A stretch of DNA of 64,000 nt from Streptomonospora sp. PA3 (GTDB lineage: Bacteria; Actinomycetota; Actinomycetes; Streptosporangiales; Streptosporangiaceae), in assembly GCF_009728995.1 (NCBI RefSeq), contig NZ_VTZW01000006.1, positions 62,001 to 126,000 of the forward strand, read 5' to 3'. The position numbers and the translations under genes were made by a program. This document shows, in pieces, positions 1 through 8,144 of this stretch. Below the pieces are notes generated by a model. That model did not search any database. It was given only the letters and a program-made list of their open reading frames with translations, and was not told the DNA's origin. Positions within the stretch are counted from its first letter, which is position 1. Every line of letters starts with the position of its first letter.

Positions 1-604
1 CGACGGTGCTGCCGCTGACCTCGTAGTGGGCCTTTCCGCCGGTGACTTCGGCCAGCCACGCGCCGAATCCGGCGAGCGCGGAATCGGCCACGGCGACGTC
101 GAAGGCCACATCCGCCTCGTAGCGAACCTCGCGCACCGGGTACGCGGACTCGCGCAGCTCGCTTTCCAGCCTTCCGGCCAGCAGGTAGTCGGCCCGGACC
201 GTGACCACGGCCAGGGTGCGCCGCTCCAGCAGCCCGACCCGGTCCAGCGCGGCGGCGACGGCGCCGCCGTAGGCGCGCACGAGCCCGCCGGCGCCGAGTT
301 TGATGCCGCCGAAGTAGCGGGTGACCACCGCCGCCGTGCCGGTGACGCCGCGGTTGCGCAGCACCTCCAGCATCGGCACCCCCGCTGTTCCGGAGGGCTC
401 CCCGTCGTCGCTGGAGCGCTGCACCTCGCCTTCGTCGCCGAGGACGTAGGCGGTGCAGTTGTGCGCAGCGCCCCAGTGCGCGCGCCGCCGCTCGGCGATG
501 AACGCGCGCGCCTCGTCCTCGCCGGCCACCCGCGCCAGGGCGCAGATGAAGCGGGACTTCTTGATGAGCAGCTCGTGCTCGCCGCCCTGGCTGATCGTCC
601 GCAT
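1..604 (-). CDS. YigZ/IMPACT (UPF0029) family protein, 3' end cut by the window
   Basis: The reverse strand is open from an ATG at 604 to the left edge, about 201 codons. It has the YigZ-family pattern: an N-terminal KKSRFIC segment, then AHNCTAYVLG, the signature RSSDDGEPSGTAG and the motif TRYFGGIKLGAGGLVRAYG. The family has a ribosomal-protein-S5-like fold and is related to eukaryotic IMPACT, a translation-linked regulator; its bacterial role is poorly defined. A GGGAG ribosome site lies 6 bases before the start. Family members are about 200-210 residues, so only the last residues and stop are missing. Function beyond family level is not known. Confidence 0.88.
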   Translation of the reverse strand, partial: MRTISQGGEHELLIKKSRFICALARVAGEDEARAFIAERRRAHWGAAHNCTAYVLGDEGEVQRSSDDGEPSGTAGVPMLEVLRNRGVTGTAAVVTRYFGGIKLGAGGLVRAYGGAVAAALDRVGLLERRTLAVVTVRADYLLAGRLESELRESAYPVREVRYEADVAFDVAVADSALAGFGAWLAEVTGGKAHYEVSGSTV

Positions 605-654
605 GTCCGCTCCCGATCGTAAGGCGCCCCGGGAGGCGGCCGCCGAAGGAGGTC

Positions 655-771
655 TCACTGCGGCCCGCGGTGCCAGTGGTAGGGCGTCGTCGTGAAGACC
701 TCGACCATGCCGGAGCGCTCCGGGATCGAGCGGGAGTGCTCGGTGGAGTCGCTGCGTATCAGGGGTTCGCC
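655..771 (-). pseudogene. possible C-terminal gene remnant
   Basis: A reverse reading frame ending in TGA at 655-657 has about 95 percent G/C third positions and reads like the C terminus of a protein (ends TPYHWHRGPQ). The frame is open back to about 891 but has no ATG, GTG or TTG before it runs into the DASS gene terminator region. It may be a decayed gene end or chance. No family recognised. Confidence 0.22.
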
Positions 772-782
772 GCCGGCGGGCC

Positions 783-822
783 GATCGCCGTGCCGACGCC
801 CGCAGCCGTCGGCACGGCGATC
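783..822 (-). terminator. strong hairpin after the DASS transporter
   Basis: Perfect 15-bp inverted repeat (arms 783-797 and 808-822, 10-base loop) just downstream of the minus-strand transporter stop. There is no T tract, as is common for high-GC actinobacterial terminators. Confidence 0.6.
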
Positions 823-838
823 CGCGCCGCGGCCGGTG

Positions 839-2401
839 TCACCCGCCCATCGAGAACACCCAGTAGGCGACGCCGTACATGGTCGCCATGATCAGCACCA
901 CCGCGGAGGCGTTCAGCCAGACGCCCGCGCGCACCATCTGGCCGATGCGGATGTAGCCGGAGCCGAACGCGATGGCGTTGGGCGGGGTGGCCACCGGCAG
1001 CATGAAGGCCAGCGAAGCGGCCAGGGCGGCGGGCACGACCAGCAGCAGGACGTCGAGGTTCATGCCCACCGCGACACCGGCCAGGACGGGCAGGAAGATG
1101 GTGGCCGTCGCCGTGTTGCTGGTCAGCTCGGTCAGCAGCAGAACCAGCACCGCCACGATCAGCACGACCACCCATGCGGGCACGGCGCTGAGCAGGCCCA
1201 CCTGCTCGCCGATCCAGTTGCTCAGCCCGGACTCCTCGAAGCGCACCGACAGCGAGATGCCGCCGCCGAACAGCAGCAGGATTCCCCAGGGCAGCTGCAG
1301 GGCGGTCTGCCAGTCCAGTGCGGCGACTCCTTCGCGCGGTTTCACCGGGATGACGAACAGCGCCACGGCCACCGCCATCGCGATACCCGCGTCGGAGATG
1401 TCGGCCAGCCACGGCAGTGCTTCGGCGATGGGCGCGGTGTCGGCCAGCAGGGGGATCCCGACCCAGGAGACGGCCGCGCACACGAAGACGGCGAGCACCG
1501 TCCACTCCCCGCGCGACATCGGCCCCATCTCGTGGAGCTGGTCGCGGATGAGCTGCCGCCCGCCGGGCAGCGTGCGGATCCCGGGCGGGTAGATCACCCG
1601 CGTGAGCAGGAACCAGGCCACCACGAGGAAGACGGCGGCCAGCGGCAGGCCCACCATCATCCACTGGCCGAAGCCGACCTCGATGCCGTGGTTCTGCGAG
1701 AGGTAGCCGGCCATGAAGGCGTTGGGCGGCGTGCCGATGAGGGTGGAGACCGAGCCGATCGAGGCGGCATAGGCGATGCCCAGCATGAGCGAGGTGGAGA
1801 AGTTGGCGTCGCCCTTGCCGTCGCCGAGCTGGTTGACCAGGCCGAGCACCGACAGGCCGATCGGCAGCATCATGACGGTGGTGGCGGTGTTGCTCACCCA
1901 CATCGTGATGAAGCCGGTGGCCAGCATGAACCCGGCGACGAGCATCACCGGGCTGGTGCCGACGGCGGCGACCACCGCCAGCGCGATGCGGCGGTGCAGA
2001 TTCCACCGCTGCATCGCCATGGCCAGCATGAATCCGCCCATGAACAGGAAGATGACGTCGTCGGCGTAGGGCGCCGCCACGTCGGCGATGTCGACGCCGA
2101 CGAGCACGGGGAACAGCACCAGCGGGAGCAGGGCCGTCGCCGGCAGCGGGATGGCCTCGGTCATCCACCACGCCGCCATGAGCGCCGCCACGGCCGCGGT
2201 CACCTTGCCTTCGTAGGACAGCGAATCGGGCAGCACGAGGTAGAGGACCGCCGCCAGGACGACTCCCGCCGCCAGGCCGATCCTCTTGCGCGTCAGGCCG
2301 CTCTCGGCCTCGGCCGTATCGCCGGGGGCGGTGGACGAGCCGTGGGCGGCCGCGCCCTGGGGAGGGGCCGGTCCCGGCTCGGGTCCGGTTGGTGTCGCCA
2401 T
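839..2401 (-). CDS. SLC13/DASS family anion (dicarboxylate or sulfate) symporter
   Basis: A 520-aa integral membrane protein. After a Pro/Gly-rich, probably cytoplasmic N terminus of about 45 residues, successive hydrophobic helices fit the divalent-anion:Na+ symporter family. The family's repeated Ser-Asn-Thr motifs are present: VSNTATTVMMLP in the first half and LTSNTATATIFLPV in the second, which form the substrate and sodium sites. A GTPPNAF motif and an ATPPNAIAFGSG motif follow each, as expected for the two inverted repeats. The start at 2401 is preceded by GAGGA; longer frames upstream overlap the divergent regulator and are artefacts. It probably imports di- or tricarboxylates; sulfate cannot be excluded. 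The gene is divergent from the SufR-like regulator at 2594, which could control it (inference). Confidence 0.9.
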   Translation of the reverse strand: MATPTGPEPGPAPPQGAAAHGSSTAPGDTAEAESGLTRKRIGLAAGVVLAAVLYLVLPDSLSYEGKVTAAVAALMAAWWMTEAIPLPATALLPLVLFPVLVGVDIADVAAPYADDVIFLFMGGFMLAMAMQRWNLHRRIALAVVAAVGTSPVMLVAGFMLATGFITMWVSNTATTVMMLPIGLSVLGLVNQLGDGKGDANFSTSLMLGIAYAASIGSVSTLIGTPPNAFMAGYLSQNHGIEVGFGQWMMVGLPLAAVFLVVAWFLLTRVIYPPGIRTLPGGRQLIRDQLHEMGPMSRGEWTVLAVFVCAAVSWVGIPLLADTAPIAEALPWLADISDAGIAMAVAVALFVIPVKPREGVAALDWQTALQLPWGILLLFGGGISLSVRFEESGLSNWIGEQVGLLSAVPAWVVVLIVAVLVLLLTELTSNTATATIFLPVLAGVAVGMNLDVLLLVVPAALAASLAFMLPVATPPNAIAFGSGYIRIGQMVRAGVWLNASAVVLIMATMYGVAYWVFSMGG

Positions 2402-2593
2402 GGGATGTCCTCGGAGTCGAATCACACGGATGACATGCGTCACGCGGTTTCTACCTTCGCAGCGTCCGCGGAATCTCCTCCGCGGTATCGAAGCGGCAAC
2501 GAATCGGGCGGACCGCCATCGGATGGGCCCGTCCACGCGTCCGCGGAGGCGGCACACTGCGGGCGCCCGCCCGGGCCGCAGCACAATGGGGGT

Positions 2594-3358
2594 ATGACCG
2601 GATCCGGTATCGACGCCCTCGGCGTCCTCGCCGAGCCGCTGCGCCGCAGGCTCTACGACTACGTCGCGGGGCACGGCGGCGAGGTCAGCCGCGCCGAGGC
2701 CGCCGAGGCGGTGGGCGCACGGCGCAACCTCGCGGCCTTCCATCTGGACAAGCTGGTCGAGGCGGGGCTGCTGGAGGTCAGCCGGCGCAAGGTCTCCGGA
2801 CGCGAGGGCCCGGGCTCGGGCCGCCCGGCCAAGGTCTACCGGCGCTCCGGGCGCGAGCACGCCGTCCACCTGCCGCCGCGCGACTACGGCGGCGCCGCCG
2901 CCCTCCTGGCCGAAGCCGTGGAGCGGGCGGGCGCCGAGGAGGCCCTGTACGCGGCCGCGCGCGAGGAGGGCGAGCGCCGGGGCGCCGCGCGGGCCGGTAC
3001 CGCGGCGACGGAGGCGGATCTCGCGCGCGTCCTGGAGCGCTACGGCTACGAGCCGGCCCCGGTCCCGCCGGGCGACCGCGCCGCGCGCTCGGCCGGCTGC
3101 CCCGACGCGGCCGATCCCCCCGCCCACCGGCCGATGCCCGCAGCCGCGTGCCCGGTGCTGCGGCTGCGCAACTGCCCCTTCGACGCGGTGGCGCGCAGCC
3201 ACCCGCCGGTCGCCTGCGGCATGAACCTGGAGCTGCTGCGCGGACTGCTTCGCGGCGCCGGCGCGGACTCCTTCCGCGCGGACATGGCTCCGGCGGTGGA
3301 GGGCTGCTGCGTCCTGATCTCCGCCGTCGCGCCGGATTCCAAAACCAATTCCGATTGA
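2594..3358 (+). CDS. SufR-like winged-helix regulator with C-terminal cysteine cluster
   Basis: 254 aa. Residues about 8-75 form an ArsR/MarR-like winged helix (LAEPLRRRLYDYV, then AFHLDKLVEAGLLEV and a GRPAKVYR wing). The C terminus has the conserved pattern of Fe-S-binding regulators of the SufR type: CPVLRLRNCPF, then VACGMNLELLRG and a final GCCVLIS. In SufR such cysteines bind a cluster that controls DNA binding; that this protein binds Fe-S is inferred. The middle (about 140-185) is Ala/Glu-rich. It is not next to a suf operon here, so its target is probably the divergent transporter, itself, or distant genes. The ATG follows a GGGGGT ribosome site. A very long frame starting at 692 is an artefact of GC skew. 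Confidence 0.75.
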   Translation: MTGSGIDALGVLAEPLRRRLYDYVAGHGGEVSRAEAAEAVGARRNLAAFHLDKLVEAGLLEVSRRKVSGREGPGSGRPAKVYRRSGREHAVHLPPRDYGGAAALLAEAVERAGAEEALYAAAREEGERRGAARAGTAATEADLARVLERYGYEPAPVPPGDRAARSAGCPDAADPPAHRPMPAAACPVLRLRNCPFDAVARSHPPVACGMNLELLRGLLRGAGADSFRADMAPAVEGCCVLISAVAPDSKTNSD

Positions 3359-3390
3359 CATAGAACCGCCGGCCGCTCATGCTGAGCCGC

Positions 3391-3879
3391 ATGAGCGACC
3401 ACTGGCTGGCCCAACTCAACGTCGGCGTCCTCAAGGCGCCCCTGGACGACCCCTCCATGGCGGAGTTCGCGTCCCTCCTCGACCCCGTCAACGCCCTGGC
3501 CGAGTCCAGCCCCGGCTTCGTCTGGCGCTACACCGACGAAGGCAGCAACGACGCCACCGCGGCGCGCCCGTTCGGCGGCGACATCCTGGTGAACTTCTCG
3601 GTCTGGCGGGACCGCGAGTCGCTGTGGAACTTCACCTACCGCAGCGACCACCTCGACCTGCTGCGCCGGCGGCGCACCTGGTTCACCCGCATGAGCGACA
3701 TGCACCTGGCGATGTGGTGGATCCCGGCCGGGCACATCCCCACCCTCGACGAAGCGCGCCGGCGGCTGGAGCGGCTGCGCGCCGACGGGCCCACGGCCGC
3801 GGCGTTCACCTTCACCACCTCGTTCCCGCCGCCCGAAGCCGCCGGCGCGCCCGAGCCTGCGGCACCTCCGCGGCACTGA
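3391..3879 (+). CDS. DUF3291 family protein (dimeric alpha/beta-barrel type)
   Basis: About 162 aa, starting LAQLNVGVLKAPLD, the usual N terminus of DUF3291 proteins, which have a ferredoxin-like antibiotic-monooxygenase-type fold. Aromatic motifs typical of the family follow: PGFVWRY, NFSVWRDRESLWNFTY and MWWIPAGHIPTLDEA. No catalytic role is established. An in-frame ATG at 3379 is also possible, but the family starts near LAQLN, so 3391 is chosen. It lies 32 bases after the SufR-like regulator and may be co-transcribed with it. Confidence 0.85.
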   Translation: MSDHWLAQLNVGVLKAPLDDPSMAEFASLLDPVNALAESSPGFVWRYTDEGSNDATAARPFGGDILVNFSVWRDRESLWNFTYRSDHLDLLRRRRTWFTRMSDMHLAMWWIPAGHIPTLDEARRRLERLRADGPTAAAFTFTTSFPPPEAAGAPEPAAPPRH

Positions 3880-3999
3880 TCCGCCCGACCGCCCGGGGCC
3901 GCCCCGCCGTCCGCGCCGCGGCGCGAAGGCACGTGATGGCCGGGTGGCTTTGGGTAGCGGGCGCCCCGACATCGACCGCGGGAATCGGGGGGTTCCAAC

Positions 4000-4617
4000 G
4001 TGTCCGCGACCCGAGGCATCATCGCCCTGGCCGCCGCATCGCTGCTGCTCGCTGGATGCGGCGAGGATTTCGAAGGCGACGACGAAGGCGCTGCCGACCC
4101 CTCTCCTTCAGCGGGCCAGACCGCCGAAGCGGGCGCTCCCGACCTCTCCCGTGTCAACGCGGAGTTCCAGGAGTACTCGCCCGAGGCCGAGGCGGTCACC
4201 TACGACAAGGAGGCCGTCCCCGTGGGTTCCACGGCCGGCGTGCACGTCACCAAGGACGGCGCGGAGACCGACTTCCACCTCGCGGTGAGCGGCCTGAAGC
4301 CCGAGGAGACCTACGGCGCCCACGTGCACACCATGGCCTGCGGCGAGGATCCCGCCGACGCCGGGCCGCACTACCAGAACGACCCGGCGCCCACGAAGAC
4401 CTCGCACGATCCGGCGTATGTGAACCCCGACAACGAGGTCTGGCTGGACTTCACCACCAACGCCGACGGCGCCGGGACCTCCAACGCCGACGTCGAGTGG
4501 CACCCCCGCAAGGGCGAGGCGGGCTCGATCGTGATCCACTCCGAGCACACCAAGGCCGAGCCGGGCGTGGCGGGTGAAGCGGGCACCCGCCTGGCCTGCG
4601 TGAACATCCTGATCTAG
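4000..4617 (+). CDS. SodC-like (Cu/Zn superoxide dismutase family) lipoprotein
   Basis: 205 aa from a GTG start. A lipoprotein signal peptide ends in the lipobox LLLAGC (Cys20), followed by an acidic Ser/Pro linker, so the protein should be anchored outside the membrane. The SodC-like core has GAHVHTMACG (His108, His110, Cys114), GPHYQNDP (His124) and IVIHSEHTK (His180, His183), and ends with TRLACVNILI, where Cys200 is the expected disulfide partner of Cys114. Copper-ligand histidines seem present, but the usual zinc-loop aspartate is not obvious, so full dismutase activity is uncertain. Stand-alone gene, convergent with yidC. Confidence 0.85.
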   Translation: MSATRGIIALAAASLLLAGCGEDFEGDDEGAADPSPSAGQTAEAGAPDLSRVNAEFQEYSPEAEAVTYDKEAVPVGSTAGVHVTKDGAETDFHLAVSGLKPEETYGAHVHTMACGEDPADAGPHYQNDPAPTKTSHDPAYVNPDNEVWLDFTTNADGAGTSNADVEWHPRKGEAGSIVIHSEHTKAEPGVAGEAGTRLACVNILI

Positions 4618-4628
4618 CCGGCCGGCGC

Positions 4629-4653
4629 GGGGCCGCCCGCGGCAGGCGGCCCC
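4629..4653. terminator. bidirectional hairpin between sodC-like and yidC-like genes
   Basis: Perfect 9-bp inverted repeat (4629-4637 and 4645-4653) with a 7-base loop in the 73-bp gap between two convergent genes. No T tract. Confidence 0.5.
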
Positions 4654-4690
4654 CGTGGCCTCCTCCCGCGGGCGTGCGCGGCGTGCCGGG

Positions 4691-5464
4691 TCAGCCGGCG
4701 ACGAGCCGCCGCAGCACGAGGCGCTCGGCGAGCGTCCAGACGGTGGTTGTCGCCAGGTACAGGCCCGCCGCCAGCGGAACCACCGCGGCGACCGCCACGG
4801 TCGCGTAGGGCAGGAACGACATCAGCCCCATCCCGGGCGCCGGCGGGGCCCCCGCCTGGGCGGCGCCTTCCAGGGCCGGCCGCGTCAGCCACCGGCGCGT
4901 CGCCCACGCGACCGCGGCGATGACCGCGAAAAGCACCGCGAACACCGGCAGACCGGTTCCGGCGCCTCCGGCGAGCACGTCGCCGAGCGCGGAGGTCAGC
5001 GGCACCCCGGCGAGGGTGTGGGAGGGTGAGCCGCCACCGGTTCCGCCGAGCGCCGGGCCGGTGAAGACGCCGTAGAGCACCGTGAAGACCGGCAGCTGGG
5101 CCAGCGCGGGCAGGCATCCGCCCATCGGCGAGGCCCCTTCCTCCGCGTAGAGCCGGCGCTGCGCGTCGAGCAGGCGGCGGGGGTCATCCCGGTGCCGGCG
5201 CCGGAGCTCGCGCATCCGCGGCGCGAGCCGCGCCCGCGTCTTCTCTCCGCGGACCTGGGGGATGCTCAGCGGCAGCAGCGCCGAACGGACGAGCACTGTC
5301 AGCACGACGACGGCCAGCGCGGCGGCGGCCGGGCCGGCGACGGGGTCGAGCAGCTGGGTGAGGGCGATAAGGGCGGTACGGGCCGCATCGACGGCGGTGC
5401 CGAGAAGGGGAAGGGAGGCGACGCTCAGCGTCGCGATCGAGTGGGGCTGCGGGAACGGAGTCAT
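4691..5464 (-). CDS. yidC: YidC/Oxa1/Alb3 family membrane insertase
   Basis: 257 aa with about five membrane helices. The family core is visible: a first helix, LTVLVRSALLPLSI carrying the hydrophilic-groove arginine, a cytoplasmic helical hairpin (TRARLAPRMRELRRRHRDDPRR), and GGCLPALAQLPVFTVLYGVF, the usual YidC signature after helix 2. It inserts membrane proteins with or without SecYEG. It has no long charged C-terminal tail and is not next to rnpA/rpmH, so it is more likely an accessory paralogue than the main copy at oriC. ATG at 5464 follows GAGGT; longer upstream frames lack support. Confidence 0.88.
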   Translation of the reverse strand: MTPFPQPHSIATLSVASLPLLGTAVDAARTALIALTQLLDPVAGPAAAALAVVVLTVLVRSALLPLSIPQVRGEKTRARLAPRMRELRRRHRDDPRRLLDAQRRLYAEEGASPMGGCLPALAQLPVFTVLYGVFTGPALGGTGGGSPSHTLAGVPLTSALGDVLAGGAGTGLPVFAVLFAVIAAVAWATRRWLTRPALEGAAQAGAPPAPGMGLMSFLPYATVAVAAVVPLAAGLYLATTTVWTLAERLVLRRLVAG

Positions 5465-5775
5465 CGCGGACCTCGGTTCTGTGCACAGGTGCGGAAGGAA
5501 GCCGGAAAGGGTGCGGCACGACCGCGGCGGCGCCGGTCGTCTCCGGACGGCCGGCGGGGCGGAAGTGCTGCTTCGAGGGCGGCGACGCGGCGTGACGGTT
5601 TCCGTCGGTCCGGCGGCTAGCGGAGCACCCGCCCCGACCCGCGGCGGCATATCGGCGCGAACCGGTATACGGCCAGGTCACAAGCGGGTTTCCAGGCATG
5701 CCGAGGTTTGCGGGCGATTCCGCCGATGATCCAGACTCGACGAGGCAGCTCGCCACTCACCGTGATTGGAGCGCC
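5465..5775. other. intergenic region between divergent yidC-like and SSI-like genes
   Basis: 311 bp holding both divergent upstream regions. I see no convincing -10/-35 pair, operator or RNA structure in it. Confidence 0.5.
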
Positions 5776-6177
5776 ATGCTTCGTCGAACCGCCGCCTGGG
5801 CCGGAGCCGTCGGCGCGGCCGTCCTGATCTCGGCGGCGCCGACCGCATCCGCCGGTGCCCGGGAGCTGTCCTCGACTCTGGAGATCACCGTCGAACGCCC
5901 GAAGGCGGGGTCGGTCGAGCGCTTCTGGCTCAACTGCGACCCCGATTTCGGCACCCACCCGCGGCCCCTGGCCGCCTGCGACCGGCTGCGCGCGGTCGAG
6001 GGCGATTTCGAGCGCCTTCGCAGTGGGGCGGTGTTCTGCCCGCCGCTCGACGACCCGGTCGCGGTCCGCATCACCGGGACCTGGCGCGACCGGCCCGTCG
6101 ATTTCAGCGAGCGCTACACCAACGACTGCGACGCGCTCTTCTCCAGCGGCCCGGTGGTACCTCCCTCTTGGGCCTAG
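5776..6177 (+). CDS. secreted subtilisin-inhibitor-like (SSI family) protein
   Basis: 133 aa with a clear signal peptide (MLRRTAAW, hydrophobic core, cleavage near ASA-GA at about residue 27). The mature part matches the SSI fold: FWLNCDPDFGTHPRPLAAC (Cys54, Cys68), VFCPPLDDPVAV (Cys88) and YTNDC (Cys118), with PVAVRITGTWRDRPV between; the four cysteines fit the two SSI disulfides. SSI proteins are extracellular inhibitors of serine proteases in mycelial actinomycetes. Aligned to SSI (Cys-Pro-Met-Val), the P1 residue here would be Pro90, which is unusual and suggests a different target. ATG at 5776 follows TTGGAG; an upstream in-frame ATG at 5698 would bury the signal peptide. Confidence 0.85.
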   Translation: MLRRTAAWAGAVGAAVLISAAPTASAGARELSSTLEITVERPKAGSVERFWLNCDPDFGTHPRPLAACDRLRAVEGDFERLRSGAVFCPPLDDPVAVRITGTWRDRPVDFSERYTNDCDALFSSGPVVPPSWA

Positions 6178-6234
6178 CGGGGCGTCCGGGGCTTCGCCCG
6201 CCCGTGCACCGGCGCGGGGCCGGCAGGGGACGGC

Positions 6235-6540
6235 TCAGCCGGTCGCCGGCGCGGCGCCGGGCGCCCTGGGGAGCGGCTTTCCCGGTGTGTCGGGGGCGCG
6301 CACCGGCGGCTCGCAGTCGCACCGGGTGCTGCGCAGCAGGAAGTCGCGGCGGCTGTTCTCGGCGGTATCGGTCGCCGGCCGGGCGCACGCGCGGCGGAGG
6401 GCCCGTACCAGGGCCGCGCCGAGGGCCGCGGCCGCCAGCACGGCGAACGCGCCCAGAGCGGGGCCGGCGAACGGCAGCTGCGGCAGGCCGGCGTCGAAGC
6501 CGAACAGGAGCACGTGCCCGAGCGCGTAGTGGAGGGGCAT
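6235..6540 (-). CDS. small membrane protein of unknown function
   Basis: 101 aa. A central hydrophobic stretch (about residues 23-46, LGAFAVLAAAALGAALVRAL) is preceded by a second weakly hydrophobic segment, so one or two membrane helices are likely. The C-terminal half is polar with a CDCEPP motif and a Pro/Ala-rich tail. ATG at 6540 follows GGGAG; a GTG two codons upstream is possible. No family recognised. It is convergent with the SSI-like gene. Confidence 0.55.
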   Translation of the reverse strand: MPLHYALGHVLLFGFDAGLPQLPFAGPALGAFAVLAAAALGAALVRALRRACARPATDTAENSRRDFLLRSTRCDCEPPVRAPDTPGKPLPRAPGAAPATG

Positions 6541-6811
6541 CGGCACTCCCTTCGTCCGCCGCCGGGGCAGGGCTACGCCCGGTTCGCGGGCCCGCGGTCG
6601 AGCCTCACTCTATCCCGCGGCGAACGTCCCGCGCGGCGGTGATCGCGCGCCGATCGGTGCGGGGCGGGGGCGGAGCGCGTCCGCCGGAACGGCGGCGGAT
6701 GACGACACACCGCACGGAATCCGCGATCATCACGCCCCGATGACGTCTAATTACCGACAGTGATGCACGTTCGAGTCCCCTGAGAAGCACCCGAGGAACG
6801 AGAGCCGCGCC

Positions 6812-7132
6812 GTGCCGATCCGCCCTGCCAACCTCGCCACCATGTCCGCCACCATCGCCGGGGCGCTGTCCGGTATGCGCCCGGCGCGCGACGAGTCCGT
6901 CCGGCCCGTCACGGTGACCTTCGAGTCGGGCCACCGGCAGGTGGTCGACGCCGGCGGCTGCCGGGCGCTGGCCTGCGACCAGGGCGGCGTGGTGGCCATC
7001 GAGACCGGCCCCGGCTCCAAGTACGCGCTGTTCGCCGGCGACACCTGCCAGGGCGGCCGGGCGATCACCTCGGGGCGCGGATCGGTCACCTTCAGCCAAC
7101 CCGTGCTGGCCGGCGCGATCGTACTCGGCTGA
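6812..7132 (+). CDS. hypothetical protein, 106 aa
   Basis: GTG start after GAGGAACGAGAG. Apart from a short N-terminal helix the protein is beta-rich with evenly spaced Gly and Val. Three cysteines (in GGCRALAC and DTCQGG) could pair. There is no signal peptide or membrane helix. G/C third positions support coding. No family recognised, and neighbours give no clue. Confidence 0.6.
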   Translation: MPIRPANLATMSATIAGALSGMRPARDESVRPVTVTFESGHRQVVDAGGCRALACDQGGVVAIETGPGSKYALFAGDTCQGGRAITSGRGSVTFSQPVLAGAIVLG

Positions 7133-7560
7133 CCCCCGTCACCGGCTCCGCCGCCTGCGACACCGACCGCCCGCCCGCCCGCCCCGCACGCCGAGCCGCA
7201 CCGGCCGGCGGCACCCGATCGCCGAAACACCGCCTCATGCCTTCGTCTCCTTTCCCGCAGCACGCACGGTTCCCGCAGGCCATGAAGCCGGCGCCGACCC
7301 GCGCCCGGCCTGCTCCGCCCGACCGCCGCCGGCCGCTCGGCGGGCGCGCCGGGACTCCCCGCGTCCGCGGCGGACGCGCGCGTGTTCAAGCTCTCGCGCG
7401 CAGGTCGGCGGGCGCGGCGGTGCGGGCGGGCGGCCGCCACTCGGGCACGGGCGCGCGCCGGGCACGGCTCGGCATCGGCGCCGTGCTGCGCATCGGAGTG
7501 GCGGCCGCGGGGCGGCGCGGTCAGGTCTCGACGCCCGGGCGCACGGCTCCGGGCGGAGTC
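7133..7560. other. intergenic region between convergent genes
   Basis: 428 bp of very GC-rich sequence between the 106-aa hypothetical gene and nlpC/P60. Long plus-strand frames across it are shadows. I see no gene, clear hairpin with T tract, or repeat. Confidence 0.4.
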
Positions 7561-8073
7561 TCAGGCGATACGGCGCGCCCCCACGAAATGCCGGTTGTAG
7601 TAGCCGGACATCTTGACTATCTTGACCCTTTTCCCGGAACTCGGGGAGTGGATCATCCGGCCCTTTCCGACGTACATTCCGACGTGTCCGGGTCCGGAAT
7701 AGAAGAAGACGAGGTCGCCGGGGCGCAGCTTCGAACGGGAAACCGAGCGGCCCTGATCGAACTGGGTGTAGGTGGTGCGGCCGATTCTCTTGCCGGCCTT
7801 CTTGTAGGCGTACTGGACGAGCCCCGAGCAGTCGAAGGATCCCGGCCCTTCGGCGCCCCACCGGTAAGGCTTGCCTATCTGGTCTTTGGCGTGTGCGACT
7901 GCTTCCCTGGCGACACTCGAAGCCTGCTGCACTCTTTCCTCGGCGACCGCCGGAGTTGCGGGAACGAGGCCGAGTGCGCCGAGTATCGCCAGGGACGATA
8001 AGGTCAGCGCCGTCCTGGCCAGGCGCGGTCTGTTTCCCCGTTTCAGGCGCACGGATCCTGTGGGCGCGTTCAT
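7561..8073 (-). CDS. secreted NlpC/P60 family peptidoglycan hydrolase
   Basis: 170 aa. A signal peptide (basic N terminus with KRGNRPRLAR, hydrophobic 21-38, cleavage near AVA-EE at about 44) precedes a short helical linker and a compact NlpC/P60 domain from about residue 60. The catalytic triad is visible: Cys82 in GSFDCSGLVQ, His130 in GPGHVGMYVG and His142 in RMIHSP. Such enzymes cleave D-gamma-glutamyl-diaminopimelate links of stem peptides outside the cell. With no LysM or SH3 domain it is a minimal form. ATG at 8073 follows GGGGG, which abuts a 12-bp stem in the leader, so translation may be structure-controlled. Confidence 0.9.
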   Translation of the reverse strand: MNAPTGSVRLKRGNRPRLARTALTLSSLAILGALGLVPATPAVAEERVQQASSVAREAVAHAKDQIGKPYRWGAEGPGSFDCSGLVQYAYKKAGKRIGRTTYTQFDQGRSVSRSKLRPGDLVFFYSGPGHVGMYVGKGRMIHSPSSGKRVKIVKMSGYYNRHFVGARRIA

Positions 8074-8080
8074 TTCTACC

Positions 8081-8144
8081 CCCTGTGTTTCCGCTTCCCC
8101 GAAGCGGTGTGCTCCGGGACACAGTTCCATAGGGAAACACAGGG
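8081..8144 (-). promoter_or_regulatory. structured 5' leader of the NlpC/P60 gene
   Basis: On the minus strand, 8 to 71 bases upstream of the ATG, a perfect 12-bp stem (arms 8133-8144 and 8081-8092) encloses two small hairpins (8093-8105 with a CCC loop; 8108-8123 with TGTG/CACA arms), giving a three-way-junction layout. The 3' arm ends directly against the GGGGG ribosome site. This suggests a cis-acting RNA switch or attenuator (inference). It does not match the ydaO/c-di-AMP riboswitch core that I know. Confidence 0.5.

Noticed and set aside
692-3358. Very long plus-strand ORF (888 aa) across the DASS gene
   Set aside because: GC skew leaves long open frames opposite real genes. The protein is His/Arg/Gly low complexity and only its last 254 residues (from 2594) form a real gene.
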